Source: Rotaria macrura
Taxonomy: Eukaryota > Rotifera > Eurotatoria > Philodinida > Philodinidae
Assembly: GCA_900239685.1 (NCBI GenBank)
Contig: OENT01000637.1
Location: 25,848 to 89,847 of the forward strand
Direction: 5' to 3'
DNA: 64,000 nucleotides
The notes beneath the pieces were generated by a model. The model saw only the letters and a list, made by a program, of their open reading frames with translations. It was not told the origin of the DNA and made no database searches. A program made the translations under genes and the position numbers. Below are positions 48,441-60,098 of the stretch, piece after piece. Numbering within the stretch: position 1 is the stretch's first letter; the number at the start of each line of letters is the position of its first letter.

Positions 48441-50496
48441 GGAAAACGTTTTATAGGTAAAGGCGATGAGAAGGAAGAAACGTTCAATTGACATTTTTCA
48501 AGATTAGCAAGCGTTATTTGAGCAAGATGAGTACGTCATATTGCTCACTATTAATGAATATACGTGAACCCTTTTGAATTAAAACTTTTTATGCAATACA
48601 GAATGAATAGTCGATATTTCTGAAGTTTCGACAAAGGAATTAGGATTGTTTCGAAACTGAAAACAAACATCACCACTGACCTAAGCGCTACCAATTACCC
48701 CTGTTATGACCTATTTCTGAGGGATTCAACGTCAATATCCGGAAACCGGAGGTATCTGGGAAGCTTTTATAACTCTTGAGCAGAACAAGCCAAAGACGTG
48801 ACATATGCGCAGATTGAAATAGAATATTTTTCTCTGTCGAATGGCAATATTAGTATCTGAAATTCAATGGAAAAGTTTTGAATGTGAAAGTCCAGCTAAA
48901 GTTTGGGCTTTCAGAAATTCCTTAAATCCAGAATTTTAAAGATTTTACTATCAGTTCATTTACCCCACATAACTGTTTCGAATGCTGAAACTCGAAAGTT
49001 GATATCCACTTCTATTCTCGAGATATTAAAAACGCTTATTTTCATATTGTTGTGATGGGGATAGTAGTTCAGACTTACAGAGTAATTGCTTCACGGTGGA
49101 GAAACTTAAACACTTCATTAAACTCCTCTATAGCGTAATCTCACTTAACGTTTATGAAAACTGTTTGACTTCTACACGTCAGCGTCAGTGTGCATCGCTT
49201 CAACTTGATCGAGGAATTCATTATAACATTTTTTACGCAGATAGTCATTATGATTTAATTTCAACGATGGATCATTCAATATCATTAAACATGATTCGTT
49301 GATACAGTTAGCAAGATTGAAAGAAATGTGGTGAGAATCACCAGGATAAGTTGGCTTCGGTTCGGATTTTGAAAAAAAATATGTTCCACCGGAAAGCGCT
49401 TTCGAATGGGATGGATGCACACACCAGTTTCGCTTAATGGCTGGGATCGTCTAAGAAAAATGAAAATAAAAGTGACATTTTTTTCCAGAATTGACGTGTC
49501 CTACTGAAAAAAAAAATCCTTGGCGGATATTCGTCGTGCGAATCATAGGCTATATTGAGAACACTGTTATAGTACACGCATCCGTTTAATGAAAATCAAC
49601 ATCGAACCTTCAGCGATTTCCACCGAAATTCAAAAGTAAGATGAATTAGGAGTCATATACGGATGAATTACATAAAAATACAGTAAATTACGAGTCGAAT
49701 ACGAATGAAGTGCTCCAGTGCGAGAGAACTCGTGCTTCCCTCACTTTCTCATTCGAAGCTGTTACAAGAAACTTACATTGCACTTGTTCAAATTTTTAAG
49801 TATTTTACTCCTTGAAAAAATCACAAGGTACGGTAAGTAACATCAATGAAAAGAAAAGTCATACATTCTCTAAGAAAGAGCTACAAGGATAGGATATTAC
49901 CTCTTAAATAAACTTAATGAATTTTCTATATGCTGGATAGTAAGAGAAATGGTGAGTGATAAAATTCATTGGATAATCTAATTGTCTCTAACAACAATCT
50001 TGCAACATAAGCATAATCGTTGATATTTCTTATTGTTACTTATCAGTAACCTTTATGTACTCAACTATAAGTATCAAATAGAAATTTCCATCTAGAAAAA
50101 GTTGTTCCAGAAATATGTATTCGATATATTTTCAACATGGAATCAGATTTTTCATAGCACGATGTAATAATGTTTCATCAAAGAATGACATATATTGGCA
50201 CTCTAAACAGTATAATCTGTCAAACGATTTTAAGGTAACATAATCAGTTTTGAAAGCGCTTCAAACTGAGCGCCTTTGTGAAATCAGAAATATAAACATC
50301 GTACATTTCCAATTTCCGACACTGTTAAACATACACGTGAAAACACCATTTTTCAATGCAGACTAAATATTTTATTGAGGGCAAAAACGCGAGCAACTAT
50401 TTTGTGTCAGGGTGGTAGAGAAAGTGACGCGCTATCGACCACTTTATGCCACTGTATCGAGCAATCCGGTTTTCTGGAATAATCATGGGCGCAAGA
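48441..50496. other. Interval between the 360-bp arms
   Basis: 2056 bp without a supported gene. No transposase or tandem array seen; short frames at 49096-49302 and 49172-49420 overlap on opposite strands without motif. If the arms are terminal repeats this would be the body of a non-autonomous element. Confidence 0.4.
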
Positions 50497-50856
50497 GTTG
50501 CATGGGTCATTTGGTGGCCGATGAGCAGTCATAGCGCATTAAACATTCAAGTTTTTCGAAACTGTACATCAGTTTGGTATGATTCAATGCGCCTGATCAT
50601 GACGAATTGGAATATGGTCTCGGAGTTCATTATTGACCCTGTTTCAATTTAGTAAACTCGAAAATACAAACAAAAATGAATTTTTTCTCCTTTAGGGCTC
50701 TTATTATTTCGAGTTTATCTCATTCAAAACGAAGCTATTCGAAAAACTTTCTATACCAATCTTCGTAAAGTTGAACGCTCTACAAACTTTGTAAGTTTTA
50801 TCAATATCGGTGACCACTTTTGTACGACGTGTCCGAGATCCCATGGAAATGGCCAT
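50497..50856 (-). repeat. 360-bp inverted repeat, right arm
   Basis: Inverted copy of 48081-48440, the same length with no visible difference. Immediately outside both arms the sequences diverge at once, so the boundaries are sharp. No convincing target duplication is seen. Confidence 0.9.
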
Positions 50857-51048
50857 ATAGTAATATAAGTCATTGTCAAGTGTTGTATCCATTCTATATT
50901 GTCTTAATCGATCTCTCTCCAATATATATTATATCTTTTATTCCATACATGAAGAAGTTTTAAATTGTTATGAAGTTCGAAAAATGGAAATTTTTTTGCT
51001 TTCTAGTTCTTAATCAAAAATGTTGAGCATTTCAACCATGAAATAGCT

Positions 51049-51812
51049 GGGGTCTACGAAAATTGCGCACGACGAAAGTAGCGCACGGAATGATGCGCAC
51101 GAGATATTTAACTTTTGTTTCGTATCAGAAAATAATCAAAACAACAAAAGATACAGGGAAACATTCGAACCTTTTTAATCGAAATTCAATATGAATTATG
51201 GTGAGAGATGTATAATCGATAGAGATGATTATCCTGTCAAATGACTAACGATTTTTGATCAATCAATAACTGATCCGTTTGATACTTTGACCCGATCAAG
51301 TTAAGCTCATTTTGAGAACAAAATGTTCTCTATAAAAGAACACACAAGAGATCGAACTAACAGAACTGATGATTCTCTATATTATTCACTCATTGTCTAC
51401 TGCTGTTCAATTTACTACTACAGAGAAAGGTCGACCGTTAATGGTGTTGAACCTGTTTCAAAGAAAAAAAAATATCAACATCTTGACAACCGTTTACAAA
51501 ATCTGGTATCGAATCCCCATCGCAACATTATTGATCAAATCACGGTTTAGCACATAATATTACTCTAAATTAGATATCCTCATTAAAAATATCCATTATA
51601 ACCATGTAATCACTATGATCACGATAGTTTAGGTGTCTATTTTGTTCTCTGTGCACAAGTCTATATGTTTCAATATATGATTTAAAAAATAAAATAAAGT
51701 CAATAAAAATGTTTTTTCGTTAAATATTTGATAACGTTTCACACTTCGTGCGCAACTTTCCGTGCGCATCTTTCCGTGCGCAACTTTCGTCGTGCGCAAT
51801 TTTCGGGCTCCC
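51049..51812. mobile_element. 764-bp MITE with 8-bp target duplication (hAT/P-like)
   Basis: The direct repeat AAATAGCT flanks the element at 51041-51048 and 51813-51820. The termini are inverted: GGGGTCTACGAAAATTGCGC at left, and GGGAGCCCGAAAATTGCGC read inward from the right. Both continue as CACGACGAAAGTNGCGCACGGA. The GTGCGCA word recurs several times subterminally (about 51067-51107 and 51749-51800). No transposase is encoded; inner frames are AT-driven. An 8-bp duplication fits hAT or related superfamilies, but the GGG termini are not the usual hAT CAG ends. Confidence 0.88.
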
Positions 51813-52621
51813 AAATAGCTGAAATAGCTCATGCACATGCACTGTCATTCAAGACATAAATGAAAGATCATGTGAATTGTGATAGAACATGTGACATCAC
51901 TGATCAATTTTCTAGTTTAAAATGAAAATTAAGCTCTATCGTACAATACAAAGATTATATGAAACATGTATAACTTTTGCACTTAGACTTATCTTTGAAA
52001 TATTTTATCTAGCATCTTGCGTAAAAGATACTCATATCATGATGCGAGAATGCACTAGAAATTAAAATTCCGGTAGTTTATGACAAAATATTTCGATGCT
52101 CCAATCATGTGCTGCTCATGTTCTGACAGCTTCTCTCGAATTTCAAAACTTTTACGCATCAGGATACCTTATGTATAGCTTTGTAGATCAATCAACACTG
52201 TATCAAACGGTATATGGATTAGAAAACTTTCCCGATATTTTTTTGTTGTGTAAAGTGTCCTCATATTCTTGATAAATACTAGAGGGATTCTAATTATATG
52301 ATATCCATGAGCAGTGCAGCCCTCGAATCTGTTAAAATACAATAGTGCCAAATTGTTTTTAATATTCTTTTTCATATAAGACTCTAGGTACTCTTGAATC
52401 TGTTATATCCACTATTTTTCATTCTTGCTTTTTTCATTCATAATAATCCTGACTTTCCACGAGACTAGATTATTCATGAATCGGATATCCGTCTATGGGA
52501 TCAATTAAATACCACAAAATAAATGAGTATCGACGCGAGATAGCATAAAAAAATGCGCATTATGGGGCAGCTAATGTTTTAAAGTTGACTTCTTTAATTG
52601 TACTGTGGTTCATGGCCTACC
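51813..52621. other. Spacer between two elements
   Basis: AT-rich; begins with the 8-bp target duplication. No gene seen. Confidence 0.4.
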
Positions 52622-52623
52622 TA

Positions 52624-54696
52624 CACTGAAAAAAAGTAAGGGGTCACACGAAACCTCTGAGGTGTGGTCAAGTTTTACTATATTATAGAAGTGTCCGTAG
52701 GATCATACGAAACCTGCAGGAGGCTTAGCAATATCCAAGGTTTTGCGAAATTCTTTATAGTTTTAAAATAAAAAAATGTTTCGTCCTGAACCCTTTGAAA
52801 TTTGTGTTACCCCTGAGGTTTGGTCAAAAACCCTTTTGAGTTTCTTCGAGTAGCTGGTAACATGTCAGTTACCAGTTGCGTGCTTATGATAACGGGCCGC
52901 TAAGAGCCACTAGATAACGGGGTAACGGGTTGATCCACTCCTCAACTAAGCATCAAAAAGGGTTTTCAGAAAAATTACGCAATTCTATAAAGTTCGACCA
53001 AAGTATATCAGGCTCTGGGAATCCATTCGTGAAAGCCCTATTTTCACGATATTCAGTTCATCATTTTTGAGAAAAACATATTTTCCCATAAAACTTTGAA
53101 GTGTTTCATTGAAATTACTTTGTTTCTCCCGAAACCTGTTTCTTCATTCAGAGATAGATTTAAATAAATGTGAAAACTTCGGAGTTATGTCCGAGAGTTA
53201 TGTGTACTTCAAAAAGTGAATGAGACAAATCAGTCATTCTAGAATGTGTGCACGGTTGAAGTATCTTGGTAAATCTTTTTGGGAAACTCCAAAACTACTG
53301 ATCATCTCAGACATATCTAGGCAATTTTGTTTCTAGATGCAGTTTTTGTGCATTTCGAGACCTGTTTCAGGCGATGTTTTGTTACAAAGTTACGATTTGG
53401 TTCAAAACTAATACCAGATTCAGAATCAGCGTTAAAAACTGAGTCGATTAATATACATGGTGGATAATTCTGAGAAAAAAGTTTTTTTGAAAAAATCCCT
53501 GTGCCCCACCTCAGGGATGGTTTGGTGAAAAATGACAATTTTTTCGATAACTCAACCATTTCTTGCCGGATCCTTCTCATCTTCGAACTCGACCGAGATA
53601 TTCATCAGACAATTCTGTGCACAAAATTTCAACTCAATCGAATGTAATTGTGAAGAGTTATCGTGTTAACGGTCGGACACACTGACCGATTCTAGAGTGT
53701 ACTTACTTTTTGAGTACACAAAAAGAGTAAAAGTGAAAATAATAATAACTACCGTATTAGATTCAGAATCCCTGAGCCCGACTTGCTTTACTAAAACTTT
53801 TTAGAATTTCGCTTTTTTGTGAAAACCTAGTTTGCTGATAATTGGAGGAGTCTTTGATTCCGTTGCTCCGATACCGTTACCGGATAACTGGTAACGAAAA
53901 CGTTACCAGTTATTTGACGAAATATTCCATTCCTAGTTATATCAGTTGTCAGATGAGAATATAATGATGGTGAGTTCGATACTAAAATTCACAACCTGCT
54001 GAGATATTTTATTTTTATTTAGATCAGTTGTCAGATGAACAAATAAGAATGGTTTGTTTGATTTTAGAAGTTACAAAAGGGTGCAAGGGTTTTTTTCCTA
54101 CTTAGATCAAACATCCCATGCCGATCGTTTCGCACACGGAAACCTGAAGAAGCTAGCAGAAAAAAAGGCTAAATATTACGGTATTCTGTAAGAATAGACA
54201 TGGCGTCGCTCGAACATGGAAATAGTCTCCTGGCCACAAACTTTCCTGATTTTTTCTAGTGAGTTCCGAGTAAGTTGGTGTGTGTTTCCACAAGGAGCGG
54301 CACAAATCATGAGAAAAAACTTGGGAAAGTTTGTGGTCGAAATACTGCATTCATGCTTCCGCGATAACATGTGTTTCGCTACAGGATACAGTGATTCGCT
54401 CTTACTTTTCTACCGGTTTTCACAGGACCTGGTCTGTTTTTAGAGAGTGAAAGGTATTAGCATTGAACGCTGGGGAAAAAATTCTTCTGCAATGGAGCAT
54501 AGCATTCGGCAAAACTTGCATTCAATGGTGAATCGTGAATTATAAAGATCTCCAAGTCCGAAAGGCTCGCTATCAGCTATTAAAAATTAAGACGTTTGAC
54601 AAAGCCTAATTTCTACGAAACCTCAAAGGATTTCGATTTCGTTACAAAAATCGGAGCCCTTTCGGGTTTCGTGTGACACATGTTTTTCTTTCAGTG
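52624..54696. mobile_element. 2.07-kb DNA transposon with TA target duplication, non-coding
   Basis: Termini are CACTGAAAAAAAGTAAG...TCACACGAAACC at left and the inverted CACTGAAAGAAAAACATG...TCACACGAAACC from the right, each flanked by TA (52622-52623 and 54697-54698). Inside are degenerate 'GAAACCT..GAGG' words near the left end, paired words 'GTAACTGGTAACG' at 52855 and 53900, and a strong hairpin at about 54236-54337 (arm CCACAAACTTTCC). The longest frame, 87 residues at 53317-53580 (-), is not transposase-like. A TA duplication suggests Tc1/mariner or a similar superfamily; the size is large for a MITE and suggests a deletion derivative. Confidence 0.75.
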
Positions 54697-57081
54697 TATA
54701 GCAGTTTAATCTGTAAAAACATCTAGCTTTCTATCAAAATAGTCAAATATATTCAAGATTTCTTGAAAATTCTGAGTCATTCTCACGAAGATCTCCGTAT
54801 ATCAACATTCAGAGCTAGATCTCTAATTAAATAATTCGTGGAACATCTATGCAGACAAACACATTATTTTCGGTCTGTTTGCAAGATTTTAGAGAGAAAC
54901 AGGCAAAAGAAAAAAGATTATGTCGAAATAAGGGTGTAAGTGTTCACGTCACTATCCGAAATGAAAAGTAGAAAGCAATCTGTCACTTATGTCCAGATCA
55001 ATCATGCCGGTAACCGGATCCTGCAGGAAACAGGTCATTTTCCGGTAATTTCGGTCACGTTCCGGCAAATTTCCCGCCGGAAACGGCCAGAAAATAACCG
55101 GAATATGGAAGCAGTAATCCGGTAGGAAAATCATTGTACCGGGAAACAGAAAATTCCGAACGAATTCTCCCACCAGAAGATTGCAGGAACTACAATGGAA
55201 CCAATCGGATAATCCGCAAGAAATTCGAGTTTCCTCAAAGGAAATGAACCAAAATCACTCGTAAACGATCGGAAAACTTAGGGATAAAAATCCGTTTGCT
55301 ATGGTTCATCTCAAGTGTTTACTACAATTCTTCAAACGATTCAAAACCCACTCAAGGAGGCAGATATTCTGAGATCATTCGCAGCATTTACAAATATTCA
55401 TTCGTTTTCTTGAGACCATAATACACAACTGAATTTACCGATATTTAAAGTTGTTTTATTATGAAAATCGTTATTTTGAAGTATTTTTGAGACTCGAGTA
55501 TTGGCATGGATAGATAAAGATTGGCTAAGACGCTTCAAGTCGCGTTTGTGTATTGCCCATTATTGCTGAGACTGTTATAGAGAATACCAAGTTGAAGAAC
55601 TTAAAAATTCTTTCAAGAGTTCCATTGTATCTGGTTCTGGGACTTTGTGTTGCTGACTGATATAAAATGAACGCCTCAACGCCTCCTTGCAATGGAATCC
55701 TTAATTTATGCTTCTCTGGACACTTGAGGGGAAGCTTGAAAACGTTGAGTTGAAATAAGTTGAATGTCTATCTTTTTCTAGTTGCCGTTGTTTGAGAATG
55801 GTGTATTTTTAGCAATAAGTGAAGTTTCAACTTGAATATCAATATTGTCTCGGTGAGTCCTTTTCTACTCGTGTACGTTTCACGAGTAAAGAAAAAAAAT
55901 ACATTCTGAGATCTTGGAAACTTTACTCACTTGATTAAAGATCCGCATTGGTCTCGAAAAGACAGGATTTAACATGCGATCTGTCTCTTTGTGTTATAAA
56001 TTATAACAAAAGATGAGTGCAAATGCTTTGTTCTGAATGATGAAGAAGTGTATTGATACGTTTTGTGGGTTTTTGTGACTTTCCAAGTGTTTTAGTACGG
56101 GTTGCTGCTGAGATCGTTCCAGAAATCTTAGAAGATCTCTAGATTGATGCCTCCTTGGCCATTAACACAGAAGTAATTTTACTGAAGTGTCTTTCATCAG
56201 TTCTATTATCAATGCAGTGATCAGATTCCGTGCAGGATTGAAGTATGCAGACACCAGTCGGAAATGATCGAATCTTGATCTTTCCCTATTACTTCGAGGA
56301 AAAGGGTTTTCCGTGACCCAGGAACTAGTTTGGGAAACGGTTGAATCTGAACCCGTATCCTCTCCAGACAGGAAAACTGGGTTATCTGTGACGGGAAACC
56401 GTGATGGAAACAGCAACCATTTCTAAGATACGGCTTCCGGAATTCGCTGAAAAAGCACTGGATCCGGGAAGTTCCTGCAGTACGTCCTTTGATCTGTGTA
56501 GCACACTGGTACATAGAGCCACGCCCCCACTCTTCTACCTGGTATGATACAGATATATATATATATATATTCATTCATGAATGCACTATATTTTTTATTT
56601 AGTAATGAGATTTAAAGAAGTTAAGCAGTTTTTTTCTGAATCGCCCAACACGACGAGACAGTCTTTTTCAAAACAAATTTGACTTTTGGAAGCTTTCTTG
56701 AGTATCTGTTAACTTTTAGAAGAGATGAAGATCTTTGTATTCTTTCATATGATAGACTTCACTTACAAACATGTGACCGGCTATAGTTACAGATTCTCTT
56801 TATAATACCTTACTGGGAAAACACTATTGAATGATAGTAATTGATTTTTTGCGCCTTTTTCATAGAACGATTTTTCGATTTTCTGTTCCGGTTCGTTCAC
56901 TATTTCTACGTCAACAGAAATGGTTAGAAGCTTGGTTTCATGTCAACGTGTAGACAAAACTCGGTTCTAGAAAATAACAGATCCCAATAATCTGATTTAG
57001 TTTTTAGTTCTTCGTAGGAAATATCCCATCCTGAAAAAAGTCATTTTATTCTTTATAATATTGAGGAAGACGTTTCCTAGC
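54697..57081. other. Spacer with CCGG-rich palindromic islands
   Basis: No gene supported. Two G+C-rich islands stand out from the AT-rich background: about 54980-55165 (repeated TTCCGG, CCGGAA, GTAACCGGATCCTGCAGG) and about 56270-56520 (GGAAACGG, CCGGGAAGTTCCTGCAG, GGATCC). Their word composition resembles the CCCAGGTC element at 60711 and they are probably degraded relatives. An AT microsatellite lies at about 56550-56570. Confidence 0.5.
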
Positions 57082-57250
57082 TAGCAGCGGCGCAAGAAAT
57101 TTCCTAGAGGGTGGGCTGAGCCCACCCGAGACCATCTCTGACGCTGCTACAAAACTTTGTGACAAGGGGTTTAGAAAATTTTCAGGCTGGGTTGAACTTC
57201 CTCTCGGGTGGGCTGAACCCACCCCAGTCCATCCCTGCCACCGTCACTAC
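57082..57250. mobile_element. 169-bp hAT-like MITE
   Basis: TCCTAGC is repeated directly at 57075-57081 and 57251-57257. Between them the ends are imperfect inverted repeats (TAGCAGCGGCGCAAG against TAGTGACGGTGGCAG read inward from the right). GGGTGGGCTGAGCCCACCC occurs near the left and GGGTGGGCTGAACCCACC near the right. The CAGNGGCG-type end and 7-8 bp duplication fit hAT. Non-coding. Confidence 0.65.
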
Positions 57251-57810
57251 TCCTAGCACATCCGAACTAGGAAAAAATTGGAAAAAATTCTTCTGAGTTG
57301 TATTGGCAGGTCTTCGGTGCGCATTAAAATCAAACAAAATCTTCCAGTATTTGAAATGCCTGAGAAATCTGGGAGTAATATATATATGTCTATATTATTA
57401 TCCATACGGTTAAACTAACTCTATCTAGATTCAATGAATCGTGCTGATTTCTTAACAATTAGCGGCCCGGCTCCAAATACATGTTTCCAGAAATTTTTGT
57501 CTAGATTGGATACGTGGGGCAAAGGCTTTTATTTAGAAGATTGGGGAGAAGAGAACTCTGAGTTGAAATTAGGTCACCAAACACCCATAATCAAATACCA
57601 GATCACTATTCATAACAAAACAGTTCAGCTAGTTACGTCATTCTGTTCATAAGCTTAAGGCTTCCATTTGAATAATCTACGTTACTATACTAGCATTCAG
57701 CCACTCACATCCTTATGATATGCTACTACGGTTCTGTTAGCTCTTCATATGTATAGAACGAAAGAGACAAGCAGTGTCACTGTTGTTTTGTGACTGTGAC
57801 GATGAAAAAG
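57251..57810. other. Spacer with weak open frame
   Basis: A 72-residue + frame at 57434-57652 (MNRADFLTISGPAPN start) has protein-like composition but no partner exon or known motif. Nothing else is seen. Confidence 0.3.
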
Positions 57811-57883
57811 TGACCTTCGCGGGAATCGAACCCACACCTCCTGCTATCCGGGCAGTTGTCCTAGCCAATTAGACTAGAAGGCC
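57811..57883 (-). tRNA. tRNA-like gene, nominal anticodon GGA, atypical loop
   Basis: On the minus strand a full cloverleaf folds. The acceptor is GGCCTTC/GAAGGTC (one G-U), the D arm GTCT..GGAC, the anticodon stem CTGC/GCAG with a 7-base loop CCGGATA, the variable loop short, and the T arm GTGGG/CCCGC with loop TTCGATT; discriminator A. A box (TAGTCTAATTGG) and B box (GGTTCGATTCC) are intact, and a Pol III terminator TTTTT follows within a few bases. The loop places GGA at 34-36 (serine), yet there is no long variable arm as tRNA-Ser needs. Position 33 is C instead of U, and the 27-43 pair is A-G. It is either a diverged or decayed tRNA or an unusual isoacceptor; I do not assign the amino acid firmly. 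Confidence 0.7.
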
Positions 57884-58388
57884 CATCTTAATCATCGTTT
57901 AGAGTTAGTGTGAACCAACACTAACGCTAACAGGTTCTTTTAAGTTTTCTACCGAGTTTCTTTCTATGAAAGTAAGGTATACAATCTTTGTTAATGAGTA
58001 GATTGTGAAAATGACTTGTTTCTGCAGATTCGAATCATAATAGTCTAAATCAAATATTGGATACTGTTTTTTTATGAAAATGAGCCAAGATTCCCCATAA
58101 GAATAATGTTTCATACTGTATAAAGATTTGAAACGTATTTTGACTTATTTCTCTTTAGGTCTAAACATATTTTGAGCGCACTGTTCATCAAACTCAAACT
58201 TCAGAATGGAGTATAAGCATGCTTTGTATACTGATAAATTACGTTTCGAAACTAGTTAAGACCTCACAGCAACCTTCATGAGTTCCAGTTTTTTTCTGAA
58301 ATAAAAATTTCCTTGACAAACTAGTACGATGATTCACAAGATTCACTTCGAATCTGCTCCAGTATTAGAACAAAAGTAGCTCTAAAGT
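57884..58388. other. Spacer downstream of the GPCR
   Basis: About 500 bp of AT-rich sequence, no gene; should contain the GPCR 3' UTR. Confidence 0.4.
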
Positions 58389-60098
58389 TCACTCTGATGG
58401 TATTGCTGCAATGTCTGTGAATTCTATATCATCCTTGGATAGTTTCGGTTTTGATCGTGAATATAATTTCTTCTTTTTGTTAGTGTACCTCTTCCATATA
58501 AGTATGTAGAGTAGAATGATCCAGAGTCCTTCGAGGCCATTGCAAATGTTAAACAGCCACGAGAAAGCAAGTACTGCAGATCCATGGACGCTCCCAACGA
58601 TGGGACCGACAATCCAACCAATTCCTTGTGTCACGTTTGACAAAAGCAAGACAAAGATAATTTTCTTCATGTTCCCTGTTTCCATCTTAGTTTGAGGTGA
58701 ACAGCTTACATGTTTTAGTATCAATCTTCCATAAATACCAATAAGAAAAATATTAACAAGAAGAAATAGAATAACAGGTATAGTAAGAAAAAAGTAATTG
58801 AAATTTCTTGTAAACCAGCATAATTTGCCCTTAGCAAGTGCTGTAATTTTCAACTTATGAATGAAATTTAATTCTGCAGCCAATGAGACCAAGATGATAG
58901 AAATGACTAACGAAATAGCCACGAGAACTTTAAGCTTTTTCAAAGACCCTTTGATTCGTTCAAGCTGATATTTTCGTCCATTCACGTTTTTCCCTGTATG
59001 ACTGCTCACTGCATCCTGTTTTGATCTTATATCACCAACTTCTATCTTGTTATGCAACAAGTTCCAGTATTTGAAATAGCCGACAGAAGTTTTGATGCAC
59101 AACATGAAGACGAGCAAAAAGTAAACGATAAACATCAGCACACTTGCACTGGTAAAACATTTCGTTTCTGTCGAACGAATTAATGTACTGTGAACATGCC
59201 CAACGAATCCAAGGGTGATATAAAAGATAAAGAGAAGCATGCTAGTTGCAAGCGAAATCAATGGTTGTAGACTTTCTGTTTCTATAAGAATAGTTCGATC
59301 TAGGATGCGTGTTACGAATAAATGAAGGATGATAATCAAGAAACAGACGATTGATATTGATTGAAAGACAATCGATGTTATTTCTTCGGCAGTCAACTTA
59401 GAAGAATTGTCTCCTTCTCTTTGAGGTAACCAAATCAGAGCAAAGGACGTGAGATGATTGCACGAACATTCATATCGATTATAATTACCATTGAACACAG
59501 GCGGATTAGTACAACCTGATTGATTCCATCTCAATGTATCGATATCCCAAAACGAACAAAAGTAATTTCCGGATAACTCATTCAAAGTGGACGACTGAAA
59601 AAAGAGCGATATATTCATTTGTGTCGAGGAAATTCTGTCGACATTAGTCACAATGATAGGCGATTTTACTATTCCACCGTCACTAGTATTCAAATTGCGA
59701 TAATCATATGAATCATAGATAATGGCCATCTTGAGAAGTGTTGCCCCTGTCAGTGAGTTTGGGCTGAGAAGGGCTGCAGCTGCAGTATTATTGTCATTGA
59801 TACTGTCTTTTGATGTTTCGTATATCCGTTCACCTCCAACAGCAGTCGTGAATAAACCACCGATTACTTTATTATTTGGATCTGCATCTGGATTTTGGGC
59901 CATGACGAATGATATATTTGAGGTAATGTATATCGATGTGTTGAGGCGGCTCAGAATATTATCAACTTCTTTAGGTGAAAGAGATTCGCCGACCGGCTCA
60001 AAATTTGGAAGAGCATTATAGGTAAAGTAAGTGACAAGATTTGAAGCTAGATCCACTGTGCTCGTATTGTTATCACGAAGGGCATTTATAGTTAAATT
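58389..60098 (-). CDS. Adhesion-type GPCR, GPS + 7TM exon (5' end missing)
   Basis: One long exon of 569 residues starts after an acceptor (TTTTTTGACAG, exon from 60098) and ends at TGA/TAA near 58389. Residues about 1-195 look like the C-terminal part of a GAIN domain, with many Asn-glycosylation sites. A GPS follows: two Cys-Trp-like pairs in YFCSFWDIDTLRWNQSGC and CSCNHLTSFALIW. Autoproteolysis would fall in HLTSF, where Thr (HL/T) is the normal cleavage site. Seven transmembrane helices follow with class B2 features (ETKCFTSASVLMFIVYFLL; CWFTRNFNYFFLT; GWIVGPIVG; FSWLFNICNGLEGLWIILLY). The tail is short. No initiator ATG or N-terminal exons could be found upstream; a short frame ending about 22 bp before the exon would require a 21-bp intron, which is implausible. 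Either long introns hide the N-terminus or the gene is truncated by the nearby elements. Confidence 0.88.
   Translation of the reverse strand, partial: NLTINALRDNNTSTVDLASNLVTYFTYNALPNFEPVGESLSPKEVDNILSRLNTSIYITSNISFVMAQNPDADPNNKVIGGLFTTAVGGERIYETSKDSINDNNTAAAALLSPNSLTGATLLKMAIIYDSYDYRNLNTSDGGIVKSPIIVTNVDRISSTQMNISLFFQSSTLNELSGNYFCSFWDIDTLRWNQSGCTNPPVFNGNYNRYECSCNHLTSFALIWLPQREGDNSSKLTAEEITSIVFQSISIVCFLIIILHLFVTRILDRTILIETESLQPLISLATSMLLFIFYITLGFVGHVHSTLIRSTETKCFTSASVLMFIVYFLLVFMLCIKTSVGYFKYWNLLHNKIEVGDIRSKQDAVSSHTGKNVNGRKYQLERIKGSLKKLKVLVAISLVISIILVSLAAELNFIHKLKITALAKGKLCWFTRNFNYFFLTIPVILFLLVNIFLIGIYGRLILKHVSCSPQTKMETGNMKKIIFVLLLSNVTQGIGWIVGPIVGSVHGSAVLAFSWLFNICNGLEGLWIILLYILIWKRYTNKKKKLYSRSKPKLSKDDIEFTDIAAIPSE

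Noticed and set aside
48285..50922. Protein frames shared by the two 360-bp arms as a duplicated gene
   Set aside because: Open on both strands, no recognised motif, and identity is explained by the inverted duplication itself; not counted as CDS.
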